Source of the DNA: Saccopteryx bilineata
Lineage: Eukaryota; Chordata; Mammalia; Chiroptera; Emballonuridae
NCBI RefSeq assembly: GCF_036850765.1
Contig: NC_089493.1
Coordinates: 131,942,239-132,006,238, forward strand
Length of the DNA stretch: 64,000 nt
Direction: 5' to 3'
The first letter of the stretch is position 1; each line of letters starts with the position of its first letter. The notes beneath the pieces are model-generated. The model was not told the origin of the DNA. It made no database searches and saw nothing but the letters and a program-made list of their open reading frames with translations. Below, piece after piece: positions 1-10,842 of the stretch. A program made the position numbers and the translations under genes.

Positions 1-327
1 CGACCGGGATCCACTCGGCACGCCCACCAGGGGCGATGCTCTGCCCACCAGGGGGCGATGCTCTGCCCATCCTGGGCGTCGCCATGTTGCGACCAGAGCC
101 ACTCTAGCGCCTGAGGCAGAGGCCACAGAGCCATCCCCAGCGCCCGGGCCATCTCTGCTCCAATGGAGCCTTGGCTGCGGGAGGGGAAGAGAGAGACAGA
201 GAGGAAAGCGCGGCGGAGGGGTGGAGAAGCAAATGGGCGCTTCTCCTGTGTGCCCTGGCCGGGAATCGAACCCGGGTCCTCCGCACGCTAGGCCGACGCT
301 CTACCGCTGAGCCAACCGGCCAGGGCT
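1..327 (-). mobile_element. Ves-type SINE, class 1, cut by window edge
   Basis: tRNA-derived bat SINE read on the minus strand. The Pol III box A (TGGCTCAGCGGTAGAGC) and box B (GGTTCGATTCC) lie at the right end, followed by the body with its CT-rich segment and two copies of a 22-bp internal unit. The poly(A) end is outside the window. The head is nearly identical to copies at 36051, 48040, 50351 and 59378, so it is a young subfamily. Confidence 0.93.
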
Positions 328-702
328 ATTCAATATTATAATCTAATTTTATATTCAGAAAATAAGTAAATATATAAACTATGTTAATATTCATGTTCAG
401 TAAAAATTCAGATGTATGTCTTTTCACTCACTCTTTGGTGATCCTCATGGAGGATATGGAAGAATAGAGCCATTTTATGTTTATCAAGAGGAAAAATGGG
501 TTTTAAATGAGGCTGAAAAACAATGTCTTTCAGTGTACTTTATATCACTGTATTAGGCATCAAATATAGGTAAATAATTAGATTAACAAGAAATTCTTGT
601 CTTTTTACAGTTCCTAATCTAGTGGAGTTAGAGATGGGTAAACAGTAAAAAAATGTAGCTGAGTTGTGTAAAAATATATATTTATTTAAATATATGAGAA
701 AT
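328..702. other. AT-rich noncoding DNA
   Basis: No coding potential and no repeat family that I can recognise. Separates the edge SINE from the first hAT MITE. Confidence 0.5.
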
Positions 703-710
703 ATGTAGGC

Positions 711-1037
711 CAGGGGTCCCCAAACTTTTTACACAGGGGGCCAGTTCACTGTCCCTCAGACCATTGGAGGGCCGGACTATAAAAAATACTATGAACAAAT
801 CCCTATGCACACTGCATATATCTTATTTTAAAGTAAAAAAACAAAACGGGAATAAATACAATATTTAAAATAAAGACCAAGTCAATTTAAATCAACAAAC
901 TGACCAGTATTTCAATGGGAACTATGCTCCTCTCACCACCAATGAAAGAGGTGTCCCTTCTGGAAGTGCGGCAGGGGCCGGATAAACGGCCTCAGAGGGC
1001 CACATGCCGCCCGCGGGCCGTAGTTTGGGGACCCCTG
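711..1037 (+). mobile_element. Non-autonomous hAT element (MITE), family with CAGGGGTCCCCAAACT ends
   Basis: Terminal inverted repeats CAGGGGTCCCCAAACT and AGTTTGGGGACCCCTG bound the element. The 8-bp target duplication ATGTAGGC at 703-710 and 1038-1045 is perfect, which is diagnostic of hAT integration. There is no ORF, so it must have been moved by a transposase in trans. Related copies lie at 53818-54127 (same strand) and 63118-63444 (reverse). Confidence 0.93.
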
Positions 1038-1322
1038 ATGTAGGCCAAGGATCTCAAAGGCCTGGGTAGCTCTTACTAAATGTTTCTTGGTAAATGTTAA
1101 AATGTAGCACAATGTTGTACACAAGTAGCTGTAAACAGGATGATCTTGTCAGGAACCCAACCAGATAAGTGTAGCCAACTAACTGCAAAGAAGAAACCAA
1201 TGTGTTATTGTATAGGAAATGACTAAGCCTCCCTCAGTGGGACAAAGATTTGGATCTAAGTCCCGTCTCCTCTACTTGCTGCAAGTAAATAAAACTACCT
1301 TGTGACAACAAGTTCTTATTGT

Positions 1323-1439
1323 TGTTATTTTTTTACTTTTATTTAGAAAGAGAGGAAGGGAGAGAGAAACAGGAACACTGACCTCACCAGGGATCGAACT
1401 GGAAACCTCTGTGCTTAACCAAGCTATCTAGCCAGGGCT
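1323..1439 (-). mobile_element. Old tRNA-derived SINE fragment
   Basis: Minus-strand SINE. A T-rich tail and a GA-rich tract lead into a diverged tRNA head ending AGCCAGGGC. Box B is recognisable as GGGATCGAACTGG on the plus strand. More diverged than the class 1 copies. Confidence 0.7.
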
Positions 1440-1765
1440 ATTTCTTGTTCTTGAATAGAGCACCCCAAGCTGCAGAACTCCTTGAGTTCCCTAACAGAGA
1501 ATGAGGTCACCAGCTAAGATAACTGCTAATTATCATAATAAAGTAGATGCTTTTGAAATCTGAAGGGAACAGAAAATATCAGCTGAGTAAACACCTCAGA
1601 AGGAACATTTAAGATGTTTGGAATCCAGACTCATATCAAAGGTAATTTAGGATTCCTTTCTAGCTCTAAAGCAAAATGATTCAAGCCTGGAGCTTGAGAA
1701 AAGCAGAATATGGGAAAGCAGAAGCAACAAATGTCCCCCAGTGTCTTGACACAACCCAAAATCTT
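1440..1765. other. Noncoding DNA
   Basis: No gene or repeat recognised. Confidence 0.45.
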
Positions 1766-1773
1766 ACTCTAGG

Positions 1774-1973
1774 CAGTGGTCAGCAAACTCATTAGTCAAG
1801 TTTACAGAGCCAAGTATTAACAGTACAACGACTAAAATTTCTTTTGAGAGCCAAATTTTTAAAACTTAAACTACATAGGTAGCTACATTCCTTATTGAGG
1901 TAGTGCCAGCACGTGCTATTTTGTGGAAGAGCCACACTCAAGGGGCCAAAGAGCCGCAGTTTGTCGACCAGGG
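1774..1973 (+). mobile_element. Non-autonomous hAT element, family with CAGTGGTCAGCAAACT ends
   Basis: The left end CAGTGGTCAGCAAACTC matches the right end GTTTGTCGACCAGGG in inverted orientation. Flanks ACTCTAGG and CTCCTAGG look like a decayed 8-bp target duplication (5 of 8 aligned bases). Aligns along its length with 29186-29398, and a fragment recurs at 56735. Confidence 0.8.
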
Positions 1974-1981
1974 CTCCTAGG

Positions 1982-2549
1982 GCAAGGCTCCTTTATCAAG
2001 AAACACTGTTCCTCTGTTTTTTTACATTTTATGCTGCTTTTGTCAGCTCAGACCTGCAGCCGCAAAACAACACTGCAAAGAAGAGATGGAATGTTCTTTT
2101 CTGTTAAAAGCCGCAATTCCCAAACCTTTTACCCTTTCAAAGCTGATATTATATTTTATTTTGAAAAGGAAAATAAGAAATCATTTATAAAAACGAGTGT
2201 AATAAAAGAAACTAGATCCTATAAAAATGTTTTAATTTTAATCAACTAACTTACAAATTAAATTACCTTCCTAGGAAGACTTTCTTAAAAAAAAAAAAAG
2301 CTTTGGGTAGTAGGGAATTTTTCTTCAGCCAAAAGTTGGAGACAAAAATAAACAAAAAACCAAAACAACACACACAAAAAAATGTCAGTTGCAGAGAGAC
2401 AAACAGTTAATAGTCTTCACTACTTTGAAGAGTAAACTGGAATTCTGTTTTCCTCATAAAACAAGCACAATTGCAATGTGCTTAACAGAACAGTTTATAA
2501 ACTGTCAAACTAATGGTTGTTGGTGCCAATTCAATGCCAATATGAATGA
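1982..2549. other. AT-rich noncoding DNA
   Basis: No gene recognised. A 108-residue open frame at 1923-2249 starts inside the hAT element and has no family resemblance, so I treat it as chance. Confidence 0.45.
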
Positions 2550-3070
2550 CAAATGTGGGATGCACTGAAGAATGAAACTTTGTGCAGAACTCAATTGTGA
2601 TATAGCATGGCTGTGAGGCTGCCCTGGGGACAGGACCCCTCTTCAGCAAGGAGGCTCTGCTGTGCTGTGTCTGGTATGTTCTGCTCCACTCTGAGCAGGT
2701 CTGTTGTTCCGCTACTGCAAGATGGATTTGGTGTTTCAGCTCTAGCCACTCTTAAGGGAAACATATCCTTCCTTCTTCAGAGCTAGAGGGGAAATAGCTT
2801 ATATAGACAGAAGTCCCAGTCCCTGGTTTCTGATTGGTCTGTCCTCATGCAAATAAGGACTCCAAATCTTCACAGTTTGATTGGTCCAAAAGGCACTGTC
2901 ATGATTGGTCAGAATGGAGCTGCTCTGATTGATTGGTGATGCTGCAGGTGGATGGGGAGTATGGATAGCTGTGCAGCTGCAATGGGATGAGGAAATCCTT
3001 AGTCCTATTGGTTGAAATGGATTCCAGGAAGTCCTTTGTAAGGGCTGCTCAGATGACAGGAACACAGAGT
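2550..3070 (-). mobile_element. Candidate retroviral-type LTR (solo), minus strand
   Basis: Read on the minus strand, this segment has a dense promoter layout: five CCAAT boxes, an octamer ATTTGCAT, then a TATA box TATATAA, then transcribed-looking sequence. This is typical of U3-R of an endogenous retrovirus LTR. No TG/CA ends or target duplication could be fixed because a TTCC satellite abuts the upstream side. The alternative is a unique host promoter. Family not identified. Confidence 0.45.
2799..3011 (-). promoter_or_regulatory. Clustered CCAAT boxes, octamer and TATA box
   Basis: Seen on the plus strand as ATTGG at about 2833, 2880, 2904, 2932 and 3007, ATGCAAAT at 2847-2854 and TTATATA at 2799-2805. 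All point to minus-strand transcription. Five CCAAT boxes within 180 bp with a correctly placed TATA is unlikely by chance. Confidence 0.6.
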
Positions 3071-3106
3071 AAAAAGCAATTTAATGACAAGGCAAGTACT
3101 TGAGAG

Positions 3107-3819
3107 GCTTTCATGTGGAAATAACTGATAGACTCCTTCCTTCCTTCCTTCCTTCCTTCCTTCCTTCCTTCCTTCCTTCCTTCCTCCCTCCCTCCCTCCC
3201 TCCCTCCCTTCCCTCCTTCCCTCCTTCCCTCCTTCCCTCCTTCCCTCCCTCCCTCCCTCCCTCCCTCCCTTCCTTCCTTCCTTCCTTCCTTCCTTCCTTC
3301 CTTCCTTCCTTCCTTCCTGTGGAAATAACTGATAGATAGGCTTTCATGTGGAAATAACTGATAGACTCCTTCCTTCCTTCCTTCCTTCCTTCCTTCCTTC
3401 CTTCCTTCCTTCCTTCCTTCCTTCCTTCCTTCCTTCCTTCCTTCCTTCCTTCCTTCCTTCCTTCCTTCCTTCCTTCCTTCCTTCCTTCCTTCCTTCCTTC
3501 CTTCCTTCATGTGGAAATAACTGATAGACTGTTTCCTTCCTTCCTTCCTTCCTTCCTTCCTTCCTTCCTTCCTTCCTTCCTTCCCTCTTTCTCCCCTTCC
3601 TTCCTTCCTTCCTTCCTTCCTTCCTTCCTTCCTTCCTTCCTTCCTTCCTTCCCTTTCTTTCTCTCCTTCCTTCCTTCCTTCCTTCCTTCCTTCCTTCCTT
3701 CCTTCCTTCCCTTTCTTTCTCTCCTTCCTTCCTTCCTTCCCTTTCTTTCTCTCCTTCCTTCCTTCCTTCCTTCCTTCCTTCCTTCCTTCCTTCCTTCCTT
3801 CCTTCCTTCCTTCCTTCCT

Positions 3820-3859
<40 letters not shown>

Positions 3860-3893
3860 TTCTTCCTATCTACCTACCTACCTACTTATCAAT
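3107..3893. repeat. Compound TTCC satellite with interspersed spacer units
   Basis: Long (TTCC)n arrays with TCCC, TTTC and CTTT variants. They are interrupted at about 3113, 3318, 3345 and 3509 by copies of the same spacer (core GTGGAAATAACTGATAGA). The array ends in (TTTC)n then (TACC)n. Long open frames on both strands here are trivial translations of the repeat. Confidence 0.95.
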
Positions 3894-4077
3894 CTATTTA
3901 TTAAGTAAGAGGAGGGGAGCTAGTGAGACACACTCCCACGCTCTCCCCAACCAGGATCCACCTGGCAACCCTGGATGGGGCTGATGCTGGAATCAACCAA
4001 GCGATTTTTAGCACCTGAGGCTGATGTGCTCAGACCAACCAAGATATTCTCAGTGCCCAGGACTGATGCTTGAATAT

Positions 4078-4078
<1 letters not shown>
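3894..4078 (-). mobile_element. Old Ves-related SINE fragment
   Basis: Contains the minus-strand Ves body motif AACCAGGATCCACCTGGCAA and the repeated segment with CAACCAAG, as in the copy at 32799-33078. The tRNA head is missing. Confidence 0.6.

Positions 4079-4080
<2 letters not shown>

Positions 4081-4116
<36 letters not shown>
4081..4116. repeat. (CA)n microsatellite
   Basis: About 18 CA units, uninterrupted. Confidence 0.95.
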
Positions 4117-4120
<4 letters not shown>

Positions 4121-4680
4121 AAGAGACTGAACCTTTCAATAATCAGCAACTGAAGGCAGCAGAAGACAGGAGCCTGGACCTGAATGGTCACAGGGTCTGG
4201 ACTTCTGGCAGGCTAAAGGTAACATCTTGACCAAAGTTGTATTTCAATTCCTGAGCCCTATGGTGGAAGAACCCCCTGGCTACTATTTCATGAAACCAAA
4301 CAGAGGGACATTAGAAAAGATGTCAGAACCGGTTCATAAGACTGGAAGAAATTATTTCTTGCCCTTACTACATCTCCAACTAACCAGCTCCCAGCATGAC
4401 CCTCAACCCCTAAACCCTGGTGTCTTGTGATTTTGCCTTATATAAACTGTAACCTACACGCCATCAGGGAGTTCTTGGGCTTTTGAGCACTGGCTTCCTG
4501 TTTTCCTGGATAGTGCCATTCATAAGAACATAGCCAATCTCTTTCCTTTGAAGTTCACGATGTCTAGTGTTTGGCCCTGCTAGTGTTGGGTGAATGATTG
4601 ATCACCTGTTCTGTAACAAAGGTAAAATTCAGAATTATTTTGCTATGTTTTCATTTTGAATCCTACAGCTGACAATGTTT
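4117..4680. other. Noncoding DNA
   Basis: No gene recognised. Contains TTATATAAACTG and a CCCTG-rich segment that could belong to a decayed LTR, but ends cannot be set. Confidence 0.35.
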
Positions 4681-4696
4681 AAGACTTCAGAAAATA

Positions 4697-4926
4697 GGCC
4701 GTGGCGCAGTGGATAGAGTGTCGAATTGGGATGTGAGGATCCAGGTTCGAAGCCCCGGGGTCACCGGCTTAAGCAAGGGGTAACTTGGTCTGCTGTAGCC
4801 CCCCAGGTCAGGGCACATATGAGAGGACAATCAATGAACAACTAAGGTGCCATAATGAAGAATTGATGCTTCTCATCTCTCTCCCTTCCTGTCTGTCCCT
4901 ATCTGTCCCTCTCTCTGTCTCTGTCA

Positions 4927-4969
<43 letters not shown>
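4697..4969 (+). mobile_element. tRNA-derived SINE, class 3
   Basis: Head GGCGCAGTGGATAGAGTGTC (box A) and GGTTCGAAGCC (box B), body ending in a CT tract and a (CA)n tail. A perfect 16-bp target duplication AAGACTTCAGAAAATA lies at 4681-4696 and 4970-4985. A (CA)n tail instead of poly(A) is unusual and probably arose by later expansion. Confidence 0.93.
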
Positions 4970-4972
<3 letters not shown>

Positions 4973-4985
4973 ACTTCAGAAAATA

Positions 4986-6553
4986 AACCAATCCACAGAA
5001 TTCAATATATTTGGTATATTTAAAGCTCTAGAAGAACAGTTTCCTAGGTACATTTTTTCCTTTAAATACCCTACCCCCATATGATAAGGCTGGCCCTTCA
5101 TACACAGACCCTCCAGGCTCCCACCTTACCAAGGCATTCCCACTGCGTGCTTACATGTTATCTTCCTTCCTGGTTTTTAGCTACTGATTTTGTTTCATTT
5201 TCAGGTGAAACAAAATGAGGTTTAAAACCATGTTAACAGTAACTCTGAGGAATAACCAGACTAGTTAAATCATTTCAAGATTCTTGGTGTCTAATGTATT
5301 TATCAAAATCTGGCAAAAACCTTTATTTCTCGATTGCCAATTGCAGTTCAAAGGCTCTCTTAGTCTAGTGAGGCAGGACTAGGTCCCAGGAAATGATAAT
5401 ATTCAGAATTTGTTTTACTCTTCTTTCTACATTAAATGTACTCACTTGCCTGTTAGCAAGCACTTCTGTCGAGAACAGAAATCCACTACAGTACTATTTA
5501 AAGGCCTTATATGATTATGTATTTTCAATACCCTCATATGTAAAATGGTGCTGATATCTCCCCTATTTAACTAAAAAAATAGTGAGAATCAAGTAAACAT
5601 CTTTATGTACTTTGCAAACAATAAAAAATGCAAAAGCTTTTTATTAATTATTTTACAAAATTTTCACTGAAATATTTGTGAGAAAATAGATTATAGCTTA
5701 TATTGTATTAAAAGAACAGTTATATAAGAAAAAACATTGGAAGGATACAATCTAACAATGCTCAAAGCCTTATGTGAGGGTGGTGAAATTATGAGTAATT
5801 ATTTTCCAATCTTAAACTCCCAAATGTTCAGTATTATGGTTGTTACTTTAAAGAAAGAGAAATATGATATCAAGAATCATGGATATTTTAAACTTAAATT
5901 TTAATTTCATATGCAATCATGAATATACTTTCTTTTATTTAAAAATTATTTTGACTACACAGATAAAATTCCCTTTCACTACTCTCCTTCCTCTCCTTTC
6001 CAGAAAGTATGCTATTAGAGGAGACTGTCTTACTGCTGAAAGAAATCTTAGAGATCATTCCTAGTGATATATTCATTCCCTCTCTCATTTGAGAATTATC
6101 CCTACAGGGCAAAAAAAGGAAACATATCTAACAGGAAGAGTATGAGGGCACAGTTAGAAACTTTGTGTTTTGTATTTAAAAGAGTTATTTAAATTCTGCA
6201 TTCAATTTTATAAAACAACATTTATCTTAACAGACACACACACATACAACATTTGAAACGACAGGAGACCAGGGGAAACTACCATGTACTCTCAAAACAA
6301 ATGTGTATTTCCCTATGACTGCAATACCATATAGAACAGATTGTTCATATCCTGACAGATAAATGACAAATTTTGATGCTAAGAGAAAAAGTGATGTCTT
6401 ATTCCTTCTTTACAGCAATAGAATAAGAAATTGTTATTATTGTCTAGAAATACAAGACAATATATTGCAATTACCATATAAAAACTCCATTTAACTATGG
6501 AAAAGCAGACCATGATGACAAGTTTAATATAGCTTGGCAGGCATTTCCTTAAG
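4986..6553. other. AT-rich noncoding DNA
   Basis: About 1.6 kb without a gene or clear repeat. Small open frames (5864-6064 and 6379-6621 minus) have no recognisable domain; the second overlaps the SINE at 6567. Confidence 0.5.
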
Positions 6554-6566
6554 AGGTTTAATTCTG

Positions 6567-6746
6567 GCATGACCTGTGCTAGTGCAGTGGATAAAGCATC
6601 AACCTGGAATGCTGAGGTCACCGGTTCAAAACGCCAGGCTTGACTGGGTCAAGGCACATGTGTGAGTTGATGCTTCCAGTTCCTCCCACCCTTCATTACC
6701 CCCTTCTAAAATGAATAATAATAATAATAATAATAATAGTAATAAA
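6567..6746 (+). mobile_element. tRNA-derived SINE, class 2
   Basis: Head TGACCTGTGCTAGTGCAGTGG, then box B GGTTCAAAACG and an (AATA)n tail. Near-perfect 13-bp target duplication AGGTTTAATTCTG at 6554-6566 and AGGTTTAGTTCTG at 6747-6759. Confidence 0.88.
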
Positions 6747-6822
6747 AGGTTTAGTTCTGAAAATAATACACGTGAGGTTGATAAATACACATTCTTATGT
6801 CAGTGGTGGGAAAAGTAGCAAG

Positions 6823-7142
6823 TTTTTTTTTTTTTACAGGGGCAGAGAGAGTCAGAGAGAGGGACAGACAGACAGGAACAGAGAGACGAGAAGCATCAAT
6901 CATCAGTTTCTCGTTGCGATACCTTAGTTGTTCATTTACTGCTCTCTCACATGTGCCCTGACGCGGGCCCTCAGCAGATTGAGCAACCCCCTGCTCGAGC
7001 CAGTGACCCTGGGTCCAAGCTGGTGAGCTTTCTGCTCAAGCCAGATGAGCCCGCTCTCAAGATGGCGACCTCGGGGTCCCAAACCTGGGTCCTTCCGCAT
7101 CCCAGTCCGACGCTCCATCCACTGCGCCACTGCCCAGTCAGG
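6823..7142 (-). mobile_element. tRNA-derived SINE, class 3
   Basis: Full-length minus-strand copy: poly(T), GA-rich tract, the region matching GAGAAGCATCAATCATCAG, then the head as GCGCCACTGCCCAGTCAGGC. Flanks AGTAGCAAGTTTTT and AGTAACAAGCTTTT fit a target duplication. Confidence 0.92.
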
Positions 7143-7271
7143 CAGTAACAAGCTTTTTGTAAATAGTTTTTCTTCTTGCTAAAATATCTTGAGATATACC
7201 TCAAATGTAATATTCTTGAGTCACCTCTTAATTCCACTCTCATCTCCTTCCATTCAGAAATTTGACTCCAA

Positions 7272-7482
7272 GCCTGACCTGTGGTGGCGCAGTAGATAAA
7301 GCATCGACCTGGAAATGCGGAGGTTGCCGGTTCGAAACCCTGGGCTTGCCTGGTCAAGGCACATATGGGAGTTGATGCTTCCAGCTCCTCCCCCCTTCTC
7401 TCTCTCTCTCTCTCTCTCTCCCTCTCTCTCTCCTCTCTAAAAATGAATAAATAAAATAAAATAAAATAAAAAAAAAAAGAAA
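7272..7482 (+). mobile_element. tRNA-derived SINE, class 2
   Basis: Head GCCTGACCTGTGGTGGCGCA, box B GGTTCGAAACC, CT tract and an (AATAA)n/poly(A) tail. Perfect 16-bp target duplication AGAAATTTGACTCCAA at 7256-7271 and 7483-7498. Confidence 0.95.
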
Positions 7483-7726
7483 AGAAATTTGACTCCAAAT
7501 CTGGCTAAGTTCAAAAAGTTCATCATTACAATGTGTTTACACAGAAGCATCTTCTCTGGAAACATTTATTCTCATTACAGATTCTCTGTAAATATCTAAT
7601 TTAGCTCTGGGTATTTAGTAACATTAGAATATTCAAAAGACAAAATTATTAACTTCAATAGGTACTAATGGGAGCTGTGGAAAAAGAAAAAGCACAATCA
7701 TAGTTTTCTACAACAAAGTCACTCAA

Positions 7727-7866
7727 GCCTGGGCCAGATAGCTCAGTTGGTTCAAGCATTATCCTGAAGGTAGAGGTTGCTGGTTCGATCTCTGGTCAGG
7801 GCACAAATAAGAACAGACTGTGATGGTACTGTCTCTCCCTCTCCCTTCCTTTCTCTTTAAAACCAA
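7727..7866 (+). mobile_element. tRNA-derived SINE, class 4 (older)
   Basis: Head GGCCAGATAGCTCAGTTGGT with box B GGTTCGATCTC, CT-rich body and short A-rich tail. More diverged than classes 1-3. Confidence 0.8.
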
Positions 7867-7869
7867 CTA

Positions 7870-8365
7870 AGTAATCATAAAAATAATTCATTCAAAATTT
7901 TGGGAAAAAACTCAAAGTACATCAAATTTTGATAAAAGGATTATGTGTTATATCAATTATAGGAAGTAACCTGAGGCAGCAGGAAGTACTCTATGTCAGG
8001 AAGTCTGAATCATATTCAATAGTTCAGGCTAAGTCACCAAGAATCTATGTCTTCTGGCATCACTAAAGCAATCTGGCCCAAGTTCCTTCCTCTCTTAATG
8101 AAGTACAAAATCAATTCTAGTTTTGCTTATGTGTCAGGCCATGACAGAACAGCATGGACTAGTACAATTAGTTAAATGATATAAACTAGAAACAATTTTA
8201 GAAGCTAGCAGAAAATGGAAATATTTTACAAATTCAATAAAAAAATCATAATTATGAACATATATAAATATATGTACACACATAAATACAGAGTTCTCTA
8301 ATCAAAGTATGCATTTTAGAATTCTTCTGTTAATACTCATTTACTATCTGGAAGGGAGTTATAGT
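7870..8365. other. AT-rich noncoding DNA
   Basis: No gene or clear repeat recognised. Confidence 0.45.
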
Positions 8366-8570
8366 TGATATTGAAGGCTCTGAAATCAGACTTCTTGGAT
8401 TCAAATCCCACCTTTTATTTTTCAGCTGAGAAACATGGGAAAGTTAGTTAATTTCTCTGAACCTAAGTTTTCTTATCTGTAAATGAGGATAGTGATAGTA
8501 CCTACTATAGAAGTTATTTGAAGAATTAATCCATGAAAAAAAGTAGGTATTATGGTGTCTGCTACATCAG
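8366..8570 (+). mobile_element. MIR SINE (ancient)
   Basis: Shows the MIR order: TTGGATTCAAATCCCACC, then the core with CTTATCTGTAAATGAGGATA, then GATAGTACCTACTATAG. Diverged, as expected for a pre-placental element. Confidence 0.8.
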
Positions 8571-8594
8571 AGCCCAATAATGACGACAATGGTA

Positions 8595-8790
8595 ATAGTA
8601 GTACACATTTACTGTTTACTGAGTGTTTACTAAGAACCAGGCATTAATCTATGAATTTTACATGTGCTATCCCAATTAATCCAACTACTATGCAGTATAT
8701 ACTATCATTAGATTCTATTTTATAGTGAACAATGTGATCCACAGGTTAAATAACTTGTCCAAGTTAACTGATATTCATTACAACTATTCA
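8595..8790 (-). mobile_element. MIR SINE (ancient), reverse
   Basis: The reverse-complement MIR pattern is visible: TTTACTGAGTGTTTACTAAG, CCAGGCATTAATCTATG, TTTACATGTGCTATCCCAAT, then CTTGTCCAAGTTAACTG. Confidence 0.7.
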
Positions 8791-8939
8791 CAAATGTTTT
8801 TTTAGTTCCTCTCAAGAACACGATGAGATTATACTTCCTTATAAGCTATGAAATCAGGCAAGGCCCATGGAATTCATGGAGTCAACGCATAGTGGCAGAT
8901 GATACTTCTGGGCAGAAAGTTTAAGAGTCGATAGGCACC

Positions 8940-9090
8940 CTGGCCAGATAACTCGATTGGTTAGAGCTTTGTCTTGAAGAGCAGAAGTTGCCAGATCAAT
9001 CCCTGGTCGGGGCACAAACAGGAACAGATATTTCTCTTTCTCTCACTAAAATAAATAAAATTTATTTATTTAAAATAAATAAAAATTAAA
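8940..9090 (+). mobile_element. tRNA-derived SINE, class 4 (older)
   Basis: Head CCTGGCCAGATAACTCGATT, a diverged box B (CCAGATCAATCCC), and an (AAATAAA)n tail. Confidence 0.8.
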
Positions 9091-9382
9091 GAGCCACAGA
9101 CAATTTTCCATGCTGCTGTCCTCCTATTATAGTGATCAAAAAAGTATATACTGCATTGGAGTCCATGTCAGCCAGGTTGCCTAAGACTAAGAACATGCAG
9201 TACCCCTGTTAACCTACTGTAGACAAGTAACACGAATGAGAAAAACAGCATCTCAGATTATGTAGTGGTTTTACTATAGTAACAAACAAGTCTATCCTGA
9301 TAGAAAATTTCAGATTTGGAATCATCATGACTAATATTTATTTATTTAAAGGTAATGCTGAACATTTAAGAATTAAGTAATG

Positions 9383-10663
9383 AGGGGTTCTAAGATGGCC
9401 ACAGCGTAGGCAGACGCTCCAACACCCACTTCCCAGAACCAAGGTGGATTAGAACTTAAATTTGAGAACACTAATCAGGAAAGACCATCTTTGGACTAAA
9501 CTAAGAGGATTCTATAGCGAAGGACCACCAAAGAACACACACTGAGACGGGTAGGAAAGAAAAAGATGCGGAAAGGGCTGCCCCGCTCCCGGGAGCGAGC
9601 AGTGGCTGGGAGGGATCGTGATGGGGAGGGTTGTCCAGTGAGTTGTGGGTCCTTATCCCCAAAACTGGAATCCCAGCCTAGAACCCTGGAGCCTGGAAGG
9701 GGCTACGGACTATATTTGGCTGAGAAAAGAGCCTAGACACTGTTTGAAAGAAGGGGGCAGAACTCTCAGACCCAGGCTCCATATTAAAAGGACTGCACGG
9801 AGAGCCACACTCACAGCCACTTTCCCAGAACTCCAGGAGCAGAGAGTGCTGGGAGGAGTGGAGTTGCCAGGGGAGAGAGTGGTCTTAGAGGAACAGGGAA
9901 AGACACTTTGAGGAATGGACATGCTAACCCCTGGGCTGAGTCACTCCCCAAACCTAAAGTGAACATTTTTCCTGAGAATGAAATTACCCTGTCTACCTGA
10001 GGCTCACCTGCCCTAGTTAGACCAAGGTGCTTCAAGCCAGGCAGCATGGTAGGGACACAAATAGGGAGTGCAGAGGTCTAAGCTACAACCCTTCCCCCGC
10101 AATGCTCAGTGCTTGCCAGGGGCGGGCGGGCTGGAGGTGGCACGGTGCAGCTGCAGAAGCCAGGGCAGTTTGAGTGAGCACACGCAGGCCAGCCTGCGGA
10201 GGTAGGAACTGCCACTGCTGCTGCAGAGGACCCGATCACACACAGTCCTGCTCACTAAGTGGACATACCCTTGGCGAGGGGGGAGGACCAAGCAACAGCG
10301 GAGCTCCCAAAAGGTTAAGAACCAGTCATAGGCACTGACCCCCACTGATCTGCACCAAGAACTGGCCAAGGAGGTCAGGACAGGCACATTCAGCAGCCAG
10401 ATATGGAAAGCACCAGTTCAGGACATAAAAACCCTTGTTAGAGTGGAAGCTTAATGAAGGGCTCCTCACACCTGACTCAGCTAAGATATAGAAAACTCCA
10501 ACACAAACAAGAAAAAGAACAGTGATAGCAGATAAATAGCCCACAGCGGATTACAAACAACAGCTGATGCCAACCCATAAAGATCTAGAAACAATACAAC
10601 TGAAAACTGGAGGCAGACAATACCAAACCTAGATTTAGCTAGCTTCACAAACAAAACACCCAA
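9383..10663 (+). promoter_or_regulatory. L1-A 5'UTR and internal promoter
   Basis: Begins with TTCTAAGATGGCC, a YY1-type AAGATGGC motif at the extreme 5' end as in primate L1 promoters. It is more GC-rich than flanking DNA and leads directly into ORF1. Not homologous at sight to the L1-B 5'UTR, so the two L1s belong to families with different promoters. The 60-93 codon frames here have no recognisable product. Confidence 0.75.
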
Positions 10664-10842
10664 ATGAAGAGTGTATACACAGACAAAATGAGAAGACAGA
10701 GAAGTACAATTCAAATGAATCAACAAGAGAAACCCCCAGAAAATGAACTGAGTGAAATGAAAATAACCAGACTACCAGATACAGAGTTTAAAATAATGAT
10801 TATTAGAATGCTCAAAGCTCTAAGAACAAGAATAGATGGAGA

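Noticed and set aside
3049..3893. Possible CRISPR-like array because of the recurring spacer
   Set aside because: The recurring unit is separated by a simple repeat, not by unique spacers, and the host is a mammal.
3049..3984. Long Lys-Glu-Gly-Arg and Leu-Pro-Ser-Phe open frames
   Set aside because: Direct translation of the TTCC/GGAA tetranucleotide repeat.
9361..9382. Target duplication for L1-A (AAGAAT-like strings at both ends)
   Set aside because: The match is only a few bases and AT-rich, too weak to claim.
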